Of a stretch of DNA of 64,000 nt, positions 9,555-20,220 are shown piece after piece (within the stretch, counting starts at the first letter, position 1; the number at the start of each line of letters is the position of its first letter). The notes under the pieces were generated by a model. The model saw only the letters and a program-made list of their open reading frames with translations. It searched no databases and had not been told where the DNA came from. Both the position numbers and the translations under genes were made by a program. Origin of the DNA: Sequoia sempervirens (taxonomy: Eukaryota; Streptophyta; Pinopsida; Cupressales; Cupressaceae); contig VDFB02373365.1 of the NCBI GenBank assembly GCA_007258455.2, positions 221,062,552-221,126,551 on the forward strand. Direction: 5' to 3'.

Positions 9555-11510
9555 GTGTTTGTCAACCTCCAGAGTAGAGAGCGGTTCCCGATATGTTGGG
9601 ATCGGATAGGAGAGTTGACTTCTGCAGAGGTACAGTGGATAGGTTCCTGTGGACTAGGATCTCTGTTGACTATCCCGCGAGGGATTCGAGTCAACAGGGG
9701 ACTGCTGACTCCATTGGCAGAGAGGTGGCATTCTGATCATAATACCTTTCATTTACCGACGGGTGAGATGACTATGACACCTGAGGATGTATACAGGATT
9801 CTAGGGATTCCTGTGGTAGGTGCCCTTGTGGTTTATGACCACAAGGAGATAGGTGGGACTGAGGCATTGAGGAGGATCTATGGTGATGCGTCCATAGCTG
9901 GATATTGGGTGCCGTGGGTGGATTTCAGCAGGTATCCTGCCTTAGTTGCTGTGTTGGCAGCATTTATTGGAGGCTTCCTTGGACCGGACCATCGGTCGAA
10001 GGGATTTTCAGTTGGGTGGGGGAGGATGCTAGAGTGGATGGTGACGCAACCACGAAGGTATTCTTGGGGGAGCTACATTTTGGCACATCTATATCATGAT
10101 CTACATCAGGTGGTCTACTGAGGGTCAACGAGTTTGGCTAGTGGTGTGACTTTGCTCCAAATCTGGGCGTGGGAGCATATTGCGGTGATGAGGCCAGAGT
10201 GTGCTAGGGTGAGGCTACCAGGGCGGCCATATGTGGAGGCATATTCAGGTGCACTTTTCCAACCCAAGCTGGGCAAGTTGGAGTACTGGAAACGGGTGCT
10301 TGACGATGTGGACTTAGTGATATGGAGACCATATACAGACTGTGAGCCTTGGGACATAGATCACCTGGAGATGTCGTTTGTCTACATTCTTTGATATCTG
10401 ATAGGATGGACTCCATTTATTATTGAGATATTTTTAGCCTTGCGGGTGCAGAGATAGTATGGGTTCACACAGGGTATTTCACAGAGCGTTGCTCATTATG
10501 GGCGGCACAAGGATGATCCTGGATGGGGGCATTGCATTGTATATTAGGTAGCATACACAGAGTATGCGAGCTTATAGCCTGAGTTATGGGCGTACAGGCC
10601 AGAGGTTACAGATGCAGGCATGTCAGATGAGTACCTAGAGTATTTTCATACTCATTGGTTTCCACAGTTTACATGTCTGGATGAGCCAGGGCCTATTGCA
10701 GTGGTACAACAGCCAGTGGCAAGGGGACAGGAGGTTGTGGCTGGTGGAGAGCAGGTAGGCAGTGGCAGAGAGGAGGAGGGTGTGGGTGGAGATGAGGAGG
10801 AGGAGGATGACAGAGAGGAGAGTGACAGTGATGATGATAGCTCGGATGGTGGGGATGACAGGGGAGATGACGGAGGGGAGATGGAGAGGTTAGTGAGGTA
10901 GAGGATGGACAGCTTAGCCAGTGCTTAGGTTGTTCGGAGGGCCAGATCTGGAGGTAGACCACGGACGGTCATCAAGATGTTCTCTTCTTTTCAGCAGACA
11001 CATGTAGCCACCTTGCAGGCCCAGGTGCAGACTATTTAGGGGCAGTTAGGTCAGGCACAGAGTTTGATAGCACAGTTACAGGTGCAACTTGCACAGGCAC
11101 AGGCTCAGGTTCTAGCACCAATGCAGATAGTTCAGCCTGCCCCAAACCCACAGATAGCCCAGTTGACAGTAGAGAGGGATGCATTCAGACGGAGGGCAGT
11201 GGAGGCCAAGGGTGTAGCTAAGAGGCTCATGGGTATAGTAGAGAGTGCCTCATTATGGGACACCATTGCAGAGGGTATAGAGATGTCGAGGGAGGCTGAG
11301 TACTACTGGTTGAGATATGAGGAGTTATGTCCACTTGAGTGTAGAGAGCCATACCCACGGTCCCACACAAGGACCAGGAGCAGATCTTAGACACGTACAC
11401 AGAGCCTAGGGGTTATCGGACCTCGGCAGGATCCTGATGTAGGTACCAGTGGTAGGCCACCTCCTTCTGGACCAGCTCCTTCAGGGGCATCGACCAGCTA
11501 GCTTTCGTGA
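9555..11510 (+). pseudogene. Antisense plant mobile domain (PMD) ORF of element A
   Basis: The frame starting at about 9555 encodes a protein antisense to gag-pol. Residues 50-85 read RWHSDHNTFHLPTGEMTMTP, then EDVYRILGIPVVG. This is the signature of the aminotransferase-like plant mobile domain (PF10536 type), as in MAIN/MAIL proteins and in extra ORFs of Tat retrotransposons. The domain continues through RYSWGSYILAHLYHDLHQVV and, past a TGA at 10119-10121, through LLQIWAWEHI. An acidic Glu/Asp/Gly-rich region (10720-10900) and a Gln-rich coiled-coil-like segment (11064-11250) follow. At least five in-frame stops, several of the CGA-to-TGA or CAG-to-TAG kind, break it. The start codon is uncertain. 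Its function in the element is unknown. Confidence 0.8.
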
Positions 11511-11639
11511 TGTATATCATTTTTGGAGCCTGTATATGGCATTTTTTTAATCATATCCCATGTATTTCTCTTTGGACTTGTTTAGTTCCTTTGGACATTG
11601 GACATTTGTATCATTTTTGATGAGTGATGATATGCAGCA

Positions 11640-13240
11640 GCGATGATTTTTTTGAAGACATGAAGTACATTTATGAGATGATTTATATGATGAGTATTAT
11701 GCATTTATTTCTATATGCTATGGATTTTGGTATGCATTTGGATGATTTGACGACTAACATGATATGTAGGATAATTTTGGTATGATATGTTTATGATGAT
11801 GATTGATGATGCGTATTAATGATGTCATGCAGGTGGATGACTTATGATGTGATTGGGAAATATGTCCTGGGATATTTGATATGTTGTATGAAAAATGTTA
11901 TTTGGAAAATGATATGAAGATGTATGTATGGAATGTTTGTTTTTTTAGATTTTCAAATGTAAATAAATAATGATGATATGATGGAAAATAAATGTTGTGT
12001 TTAGGATAAGTGTTAGGAATTTGTAATATGAATGGATATGAAAATGATAGGATGAGATGAATATAATGTGATAAATGATAAATGACGATATGAAGTAAAA
12101 TGGTTGATGATAATGAGATATATGATAATATGATAAATGATATGTTGTGAAATGTATTGATGATGTGATGAGCAGAAACGATAATGTTAATGATATGTTA
12201 ATGAAATAATGTGATAGAGGATGATGACATGAAATGATATGATAAATGATAAGTGAAATGAAATCAGAATGATTAATGATATGTAATGAAATGAAAAATA
12301 ATGATAATGATGATTGATAAATGAAATGATAAAATGATATCGAAATGATAAATGAATGATAAAATGATGATAATGAAATCAAAATGATTAATGATATGCA
12401 ATGATAATGAAATGATAATGAAATGATAATGACTTTGAATCTTATAAAATGGTAATGATAAGTGAAATGAGAAAATGATAATGAAATGGTATGATAAATG
12501 AAGTGAAATGGAAATGATAAATGATATGCAATGATAATGAAAGATAATGATAATGAAATGAAATGGAAATGATAAATAAATGATAATGAAAGATAATGAT
12601 AATGAAATGAAATGGAAATGATAAATAAATGATAAGATAATGCATATGAAGATGATAAATGATGTGAAATGATGATGAAGTGATAATGGGAAATGATAAA
12701 AAATGATAAATAATAAATGAAATGATAAAATGATAATGAAAATGAAGTGAGAGATGATAAGTGAAATGAAATCGAAATGATTAATGATATGCAATGAAAT
12801 GAAAGATAATGAAATGATGAATGATAAATGAAATGATAAAATGATAATGAAATGATAATGACTTTGAATGATATGAAATGGTAACGTTAAATGAAGTGAT
12901 ATGATAAATGATAAATGATAAAATGATAATGAAATGATATCGAAATGATAAATGAATAATAAAATGATAATGAAATGATATGATAAATGATAAATGAAAT
13001 GATAAAATGATAAGTGAAAATGAGGTCAAAATGATTAATGATATGCAATGAAATGAAAGATAATGATAATGAAATGATGAATTATATGAAATGGTAATGA
13101 TAAGTGAAATGAGAAAATGATAATGAAATGGTATGATAAATGAAATGAAATGGAAATGATAAATGATATGCAATGATAATGAAATGATAATGAGATGATG
13201 AATGATAACGAAATGAGAGGTGATAATGAAACAAATGTCC
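11640..13240 (+). repeat. Cytosine-depleted ATGATAATGAAATGATAAATG low-complexity tract
   Basis: For about 1.6 kb, and most strictly 11990-13240, the plus strand is almost free of C and made of ATGATA, ATGAAATG and GATAAATGA words. There are higher-order duplications: a block starting AATGATAATGACTTTGAAT occurs at about 12415 and 12850, and GAAATGGTATGATAAATG recurs at 12483 and 13125. Long minus-strand ORFs rich in His, Phe, Ile and Ser here are by-products of the base composition. Element C has only a short ATG-rich counterpart (47640-48120). Confidence 0.85.
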
Positions 13241-13289
13241 GAATGTCCTCCATAAATAGACCAAAGAGACATGACAGCCGTTGACGTTA

Positions 13290-14100
13290 TTGTTAGCCCT
13301 TTAAAAAATCTGATGCAAATCCGGTATGCAGATATATGTACACTAATCTAAAATGAAGTAAACCAATCGTTGAGCCTTTTTGTAGCTTTCTTGGATCATA
13401 ATAGAGCGTTAAAATGTTGGAAGTATGTACAAGCATTAGAGGGTAAATTAGCACCAATGATGACCTGAGTACAACTTTCATGATTTTGATATAGCAAGCG
13501 AACACAAGCATCGAGGTATAATTGAACCGAGATGACCTGAGCATTTCTTACATAAACAAACAAAGACTAACCACTGTCTGATGCAAATGTGGAACTGTCA
13601 TCGATGGTATTGCTTTGGAAATCATGTCCCGTGACATATTTGCAACAGATAGATAGTTAACCTCAAGACAACAAACAAAGAAAAATCATCCTCTTTCCTT
13701 GCCACTCTAGTTCAATACATCATCAAGTGGACTCCAGAGAGATGATATCGAAATTCAAACAACCATAGTTCAAAATGAGAAACTGTTATTCCAAACATTA
13801 TTCAGATTTTAGATCATCCAAATACGAAGCATGATATGGTACTTGCTGAAAACTGTTGTGACACGGATTGATGATTGGATATTTTGTTCATGTGATCTGA
13901 TTTGGTTGTGTGTTTGCCTGATTGGATTTGATACCTTTGTCTAGTTGTTTTCTAAAAGTTGATTTTCCCCCAGTATGTCAATGTTTGCCCCCAATATTGA
14001 CACAACTTGCTGGAATGAATATGTACAATAATCAAGCCATGGTAAGACGTTATCGTTCTAGGAAAATGATGATAGCATGATGCTGGTATGGACCTAAGAT
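13290..14100. other. Conserved noncoding spacer between low-complexity tract and integrase, element A
   Basis: Positions 13440-13700 match 48360-48570 of element C, sharing words such as GATGACCTGAG (twice), CACAAGCATC, GAGGTATAATT and CATGTCCC. No shared ORF runs through it, so conservation is at the DNA or RNA level. Both copies later carry CCCCCAGT-type segments (13965; 48905). Confidence 0.55.
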
Positions 14101-14179
14101 GAAGGGAAAATGCACGAAAAGGAAAGCTGAAAAGCCAAGTGCAGAATATGAACTAATAGATGAAGAGCTACAAATAACA

Positions 14180-14320
14180 TCTGTTTGCCAGATTTTCACT
14201 ATTTGTTTTTATTGCATTTTTCATGTCAATAGACTACCTGTTGTCAGGTTTTCACCCTCTGACATTTTTTTTTTTACGCTACCGAGATGCCTGTTTGCCA
14301 GGTTTTTACCAGGGTAACCA
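14180..14320 (-). other. Repeated CCTGTTTGCCAGG hairpin segment near the 3' end of pol, element A
   Basis: Variants of CTGTTTGCCAGGTTTTCAC occur three times (about 14182, 14233, 14290), separated by T-rich stretches. On the minus strand CCTGG-CAAA-CAGG can pair as a small hairpin. Element C (49060, 49190) and the pol-less element B (21840, 21880) have the same word. It lies just downstream of the integrase stop in element sense. Confidence 0.6.
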
Positions 14321-14439
14321 TTTTTTCAATTTTTTGCTGTTTTTATTTTCTTCAGGACTTTTTCTGGTATTTTTGATTTTTTTTCAAGACTTTTTCTGAT
14401 AATGATAACTGCTTCATACATAATACTTTTTCAGGTGCA

Positions 14440-15600
14440 TGTTGTTGATGGGTTCGTCAAACAGGTCCCCTTCTTGTGTTGATAGTTTGTATGCTCCTGA
14501 ACCATAGACAACGATAACCACATAAGGACCTAGCCAATTTGGTTCAAATTTTCCTTTCTTTTCTCTGTCTTGCTGATTTCATGGGTTTTCTTTCAAAACC
14601 AAATCACCCACCTGAAAGGTGCATGGCTTTACTTTGTGGTTGTAACTGTGAGACATCATCTGCTGGTATGCTTTCAAATGGTCAACTGCTCTTTGTCTCT
14701 TTTCATCTAGGAGTTCTAGTTCTTGAAGTCGGGAAACTCTGTATTCATCATTTGTTGTGAGACCTTTCAGTGATACTCTGAGTGATGGGATTTCAACTTA
14801 TAGAGGTAGGATGGCTTCTGCTCCATAGACAAGAGCAAATGGTGTCGCTCCTGTTGGAGTGAGGACACTAGTTCTGTAAGCCCATAAGGTGGGATTGAGT
14901 TGAACATGCCAATCTTTCCCTCCATCATTCACAGTCTTCTTCAAGATTTTCAAGATTGTTTTATTTGAGGCCTCTACTTGGCCATTTCCTTGTGGATAGT
15001 AAGGTGTTGAATATCTATACTGAATGTGATATCTTTCACAAAGTTCATCCACATCCTGATTCTTAAAAGGTCTTCCATTATTTGTAATAATGGAGTTAGG
15101 AATGCCATACCGACAAATGATATAGTTCAGTATAAACGATGATATTTGTTTGCTGGTAAGTTTAGTTAGAGGTACTGCCTCAATCCATTTGGTAAAATAT
15201 TTTGTGTCTGTGATGATGAACTTATGCCCATTTGATGATGAAGGATGTATCTTACCTACTAGATCTAAACCCCATTGGGAAAATGGCCAAGTTGGCGTGA
15301 ATGGTTGTAATTCTTGTGCAGGAGCATGAATGAGATTCCCATGAATCTGGCATTTTGAGCATGTTTTCACAAAAGTGAATGATTCCCTTTCCATTGTAGG
15401 CCAATAGTAACCCATTCGAATCAGTTTCTTAGATAAGGTCAGTCCACTCGAATGAGTACCACAAATGCCACCATGAACTTCTTGTAAAGCTTTGTCAGAT
15501 TCGTCATGTTCAAGACATTGAAGTAAAGTACCATCAAGACCACATCGATAAAGGGTGTCGGCGATAAGGGTGTAGCGAGAAGATTGGTAGATAAAGTTTC
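14440..15600 (-). pseudogene. Integrase of element A
   Basis: In minus-strand order: a zinc-binding HHCC module (EVHGGICGTH ... TCSKCQIHG, about 15490-15340); the catalytic core with first Asp in WGLDLVGKI (about 15270), IITNNGRPF at the second position (about 15090) and Glu in GQVEASNK (about 14970); then WAYRTS and ALVYGAEAILPL. A GPY/F-type C-terminus (NWLGP; partner copy clearer at 49.3 kb) reads on to about 14440. The second catalytic residue is Asn instead of Asp (D-N-E), so the enzyme should be dead. The core is open over 14798-15415; the N-terminal part needs another frame. Confidence 0.88.
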
Positions 15601-16324
15601 ATTTTTGGTTATGGGATAAGTTAGGTGGTAAAATGTCATCATTTAGGTAGGCATAAATCTTTCCATACCAAGGTGAGTCAGATCCTACCAAGTGGCAAAT
15701 GATTTGGATTTCGGTTGTGTCATAGGTAGGTGTAAATGATTGTTCCACTAGAAATTCATAGCAAGTCTGAGTTTCTGGAAGCTGCAACAATGATGCGATC
15801 GTTGCCATGGTGTCAACTGCTTTGTTATCAATCCTTGGAATTTGTGTGAATTTGATGTCCACAAAGTACTTCTTGAAGTCATCGACCATCTTTTTATATG
15901 GCAACAGTTTATCATCTTTGGTCTGATATTCGTCATTGATCTGATAAATGACCAACTGTGAGTTGCCATACACTTGTAGTTTTGTGATCCTCCATTCCAA
16001 TGCAATCTTCAATCACGTGATTAATGCTTCATATTCAGCTATGTTGTTGGTGCATGGAAACATTAGCCTATATGATCGAGGAATGGTGTTCCCTTGACGG
16101 GTGACGAAAAGTATGCCCACCCCCGATCCATGTTGAGTGAAAGAACCATCAAAATACAAGGACCATGGCTGTTTGGATTTGGTAGAAAAGACGTCAGCAT
16201 CTAGAAATTCAATGTGCAGAGGATGGTCTATTTGTAGTGGCACTTCAGCTAGTTGATCAGCAATGGCTTGTCCTTTGATTTCCTTGTGATTAATATAATG
16301 GATGTCAAACTCACTCAGAATCAT
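15600..16324 (-). pseudogene. Second (archaeal-type) RNase H domain of element A
   Basis: After the RT-linked RNase H the protein continues with YFDGSFTQHGSGVGILF, then CTNNIAEYEALIT, then WRITKLQVYGNSQLVIYQIN and DNKAVDTMAT. The DGS, the Glu of AEYEAL, the Asp-equivalent (here GNSQLV, normally GDSQLV) and the later Asp match the RNase H catalytic set. Two RNase H domains in tandem are diagnostic of the Tat lineage. A TGA at about 16010-16012 splits the domain, and GNS for GDS removes a catalytic acid. The protein ends in a tether that leads into integrase. Confidence 0.87.
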
Positions 16325-16342
16325 TACCCATTTTGCTAACCT

Positions 16343-16678
16343 TCATGTCAATGATGCTTTGCTTAACAAATATTTGAGTGGATCAATCTTTGAAACCAAA
16401 TTGATCGTATGAGTTAACATGTAATGCCAAAATTTCTGTGAAGCAAAGACTACTGCTAGACAAGCCTTCTCAACTGTAGTATAGCTGAGCTCATGACTTG
16501 TGAGTGTTCTTCTGATATAATAGATTGCACGTTCTTTTCCTATGGAGTCTTCTTGTGCTAGCAATGCACCCAAGGATGTTTCTGTTGCTGCAATATATAA
16601 GATCAATGGTTTGTCTAGATTCAGTGGTACTAGAACTGGTGGAGTCATTAAGTATTGTTTGATTTGTTGAAAAGCCAA
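16343..16678 (-). CDS. RT-linked RNase H domain of element A
   Basis: The 111-residue open stretch has PLILYIAATETSLGALLAQE, then ERAIYYIRRTL and YTTVEKACLAVVFA, and TINLVSKIDPLKYLLSK. This is the RNase H-like domain that follows RT in Ty3/gypsy elements, with degenerate active-site residues as usual in Tat. It is downstream of RT (16907-17998), from which stops near 16905 (TAA) and 16782 (TAG for CAG) separate it. It is part of the pol polyprotein and not an independent gene. Confidence 0.85.
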   Translation of the reverse strand: MAFQQIKQYLMTPPVLVPLNLDKPLILYIAATETSLGALLAQEDSIGKERAIYYIRRTLTSHELSYTTVEKACLAVVFASQKFWHYMLTHTINLVSKIDPLKYLLSKASLT

Positions 16679-16679
16679 T

Positions 16680-17998
16680 TCACACTTGTCATCCCACTTG
16701 AAAGGAACATTCTTATGCAGTAGATGTGTGAATGGTAGACTCTTGTCAGCTAGTTGTGCAATGAATCTGCAGATAGACTAAAGCCGTCCTTGTAATGATC
16801 TTAATTGACTGATGTTCTTTGGGGGAGGCATTTCCATGATCGCCTGAAATTTAGTAGGATCTACTTCAATTTCTTTTTCTGACACGATATACCCTAAGAG
16901 CTTTCCTTATGTGACCCCAAAGACACATTTCTTGGGATTGAGATGAACTTTGAATTTCTCCAGTCTTGCGAATATTTTGGATAATATTTCCAGATTTCCT
17001 TCTCTGGTGTAGTATTTTGCCAATATGTCGTCTACATAATCTTCCATGAATGTATGCATCATGTCATGAAAAATCATAGTCATGGCTCTTTGGTAGGTAG
17101 CCCCAGTGTTCTTTAGACTGAAAGGCATGATGTTCCAACTGTAAGTTCCCCATGGACATGTGAAATCCATTTTCTCCTGGTCTTCAGGTGCAATCTTGAT
17201 TTGGTTGTAACTAGAAAAACCATCCATTAATGAATACATGGCATGGCCAGATGTCAAATCAACTATAGTGTTAATGCTTGGAAGTGGGAAGTCATCCTTA
17301 GGACATGCTTTATTAAGATCTCTGAAATCTGTGCACACTCTGACACTTTTATCTAGCTTGGATACATGAACAATGTTGGAGATCCACTCTGCATAATCGA
17401 TCAATCTTATGAAGCCCACATCAAGGAGTTTTCTCAGTTCTTCCTTAACTAATAGTACCACATGGGGGTGCATCTTTCTGAGTTTTTGTTTGACAGGCTT
17501 AACCCCTGGTTTGATGGACAAGTGATGCATGATAAGGTCAGGATCAAGACCGGGCATGTCCACGTAAGACCAAGCAAAGTTGACTTGATTTGTTTTTAGA
17601 AATTCCATGAACTCTGGTATTTCTTTTTCTGTCATTGATGCAGCCAACTGTAAAATCTTTGCTTTGTCTAAAGTTTCAAGATCGACGACATTTGTAGGCT
17701 TAATCAAAATAGGCGATCGCTCATGATAATGCTCAGGGAGAGTGTCAAGATTCCCATCGTCTAGTGCCTTAAAAAGGTTTTCACCATCCGATACGCTCTT
17801 TATTTTATCTTTTGTTTGATCTAATACTGCCAGATTTTGGTTTTCACCATTAGATCTTTTGTTTTTAATTCTATTTTCGCAGCTGGGAGAATTGACACCC
17901 TCTTGGTCGAAGACTTTATGCTGAAAATAATTATTGGAACAATCATTTATGTCCTCTACGAAAAGGAAGTTTACAATAGCTTCATCACTTGGAAACAT
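16680..17998 (-). pseudogene. Reverse transcriptase of element A
   Basis: The open part (16907-17998) encodes 363 residues. The acidic N-terminal linker is followed by HPHVVLLVKEELRKLLDVGF, VCTDFRDLNKACPKDDFPLP, LMDGFSSYNQIKIAPED, MPFSLKNTGATYQRAMT and the catalytic MEDYVDDILAK. After a TAA at about 16905 the thumb continues as LLGYIVSEKEIEVDPTKFQA, then a TAG for CAG near 16782. YVDD is intact. Order and spacing are as in Ty3/gypsy RT, with FRDLNKACPKDDFPLP typical of the Tat and Athila branch. Confidence 0.93.
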
Positions 17999-18013
17999 TG
18001 GTATGTTGATAGG

Positions 18014-18601
18014 TTATGATGAATCCCAATCAATGAGATCAAGATAAATCAAAGGTCTAGGGTCATTGGGTTGTGTGAAATCGGCTATGGTTATGGTCAT
18101 AATGGAGTTGATCGTAGGATCCAAGGTATGAGGTAGGTCAATGATGGTACTGTCCTCATGATAATCTTGTTCGTTTAGATCTAACTCAGTATCACTAGAA
18201 TCATAGTGAATTTGTAGTTCAGGCTCTTGTGGTTGGGTCTCTGAACCTTGACCTTCAATTAGAGTTGGGGCATACTGGTGTATTACATCAACCTCTTTAT
18301 CCCTCCAGAACTCATCATTGTAAATGGTATCCCATTCATATTCAGCAGAATCTGTGTCAAAATTGTTATCCAAGAAGTTCTGAACCATTGCCATGCATGC
18401 TTCTCGTGAATCTGAGCCTTCTTGCAACACGAAGACAGTACCATGCGGTTGTTTGGATGTGCTTTCTTTGGAGTGAGTATCATAACCTAATCTAGTTTTC
18501 TCTTTTGTGGCGAGTCCTTTGAGGTATATAGGTTCAACTACTCCTTTCCTTTTTCCAATAGGAACTTTATCATAACCCATCTTCTACATGATTGAATACC
18601 C
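18014..18601 (-). CDS. G-patch-like segment and acidic linker of element A pol
   Basis: The segment starts near KMGYDKVPIGKRKGVVEPI and contains TRLGYD, the glycine/aromatic spacing of a G-patch-like motif found between protease and RT in many Tat polyproteins. A long acidic region follows (ELDLNEQDYHEDSTIIDLP), ending IYLDLIDWDSS. Element C has the same arrangement at 52725-53370. RNA binding is the usual suggestion for G-patch motifs; nothing here proves it. Confidence 0.6.
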
Positions 18602-19088
18602 TTTTCCATATTTTTCTGTGGGTAATTTGACATTACCAACTACTTCATCTTCATCTTTATAGAGCCAATTTAGAATTTATGTATCCTCAGGATCTTCCAT
18701 GGGGAATTTCTCTTTGATGAATTGTCCATTAAACTTTGTGATTGGCTCTTTTGGTGATTGCTTTGATGTGGATGTTGTTGATACTTGATGTTCTGTGATA
18801 GACAGTTGTCCATGTGATCAAGGCGATATAAGTAAATTGGCAAGACAAAGAGAATATTCTCCAACTCCATGGTCTTTGAATTTCAATTTCTTATCAAAAC
18901 TATTGGTTAATTGACTGATTTGTGTGTCAATCTTTAGAGAAGTACAAGCATGAGCTTCTCGATTGTTAGGAACCAAAGTATCTTGATTGGCTTTTATGTT
19001 GGCACAAGTTTGAATGTTGGAATTATCAGCTGATATCGTGATTTCATGTCCATCATTAGGGAACTTTAAACATTGATGATAGGTTTAT
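18602..19088 (-). pseudogene. Protease-to-G-patch linker of element A, downstream of the B insertion
   Basis: Reading on the minus strand from the B insertion site, the frame gives TYHQCLKFPNDG, matching element C just after its protease (HPWIHEMQEVLSTYHQCLKF). This shows that A's protease and linker were continuous before B inserted. It continues with low-complexity linker sequence and several stops. Confidence 0.6.
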
Positions 19089-19093
19089 GGGAC

Positions 19094-20203
19094 TGTAAAT
19101 AGGGAAAAATTTAGATTTAATGTTGAAAACAACAAATTAACTAAACCCTATCAAGCACCATGAAGCACAAACTAGAATGAAAATGCAAATAAATAAAAGA
19201 AATGCAAACCAATTTTCAAACTAAACTTGATTGACCTCCATGGCTCTTCTCCGCCTATATGAGAATGCAAGATTTTGAAGGTTGATTGTTGGATGAATGT
19301 TTGGGATGCTCAATTCAATAGCATAACATTGACATGGGGATGATAGATGAATGACAATAGATAGAAATGGATGAAAGACTCAAGAATGATTTTGACAGCA
19401 TAAAGATACTTGAAGAATCAACCCCCCTAAATGGCTTATGAGAGAGTTTATTTATAGGAAATGTCCAATTTGGATTGACGGTTGAGATTGGATGTCAATA
19501 AGATGTCTTAATCAATGGCCAAAATTGAAAGTTGTAGTATGGACTAGGTTTAGGTCGAAATTAGGGCAATGACAAGAAATGAATGGCTAAGATTGAATTA
19601 TAAGATAATTCAATCAAGGGCTGAAATTAAATGAGATGTCAAGAGATAAGATTTGATGTGGAAGATAAGATTGGCACAGACAAAGAGGTGATAGGAGAAA
19701 TTAAATAATAAAAATTATTTAATTTAGGTGACCAATGAATAATTAAATGATTAAAGATATTATTTAATTATAGAAGAATGTGACAAAAAGAATCATTTTG
19801 AATTAAATAATGATTTAATTCAAAATTCAAGAGAGTGGACCAAATTAAATAAATTAAATTTATTTAATTTATTAGAGAAGAGGCTAATGAATAATTAAAT
19901 AATTAAAATAATTATTTAATTATAGTGGAAAGTGGACACAAATTAAATAAATAAGAATTTATTTAATTTTAGAAAGAAGAGGACTTAATTAGTGACAATT
20001 AAATAAATAAAATTTAATTAATTAATCAAGCAAGAAATAAAAGTAGGAATGAATTAATTAAATAATTAAAATTATTTAATTAATAGAAGACATGACTTTA
20101 GAAAATAATTAAATAATTAAAAATTATTTAATTAGCAAAGACAAAAGGGGAAATGATAGAGAATTTAGAAATCGCAAGCCTAGGATAATTTTTAGTGTCT
20201 ACA
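19094..20203 (-). repeat. Element B 3' LTR (left copy)
   Basis: It is nearly identical to 25227-26334. On the minus strand, AT-palindromes (about 20150-19690) are followed by a TATA-like CCTATAAATAAA (about 19447-19458). Confidence 0.93.
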
Positions 20204-20220
20204 TTTTGCCCCTCTTTGAG
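20204..20220 (-). promoter_or_regulatory. Polypurine tract of element B
   Basis: The minus strand reads CTCAAAGAGGGGCAAAA next to the LTR, differing by only about one base from that of element A at 8109. Confidence 0.85.

Noticed and set aside
11945..13272. Long minus-strand ORFs rich in His, Phe, Ile, Ser and Tyr
   Set aside because: They arise from the C-free ATGATAATGAAATG tract; all frames show the same words and no domain is recognisable.
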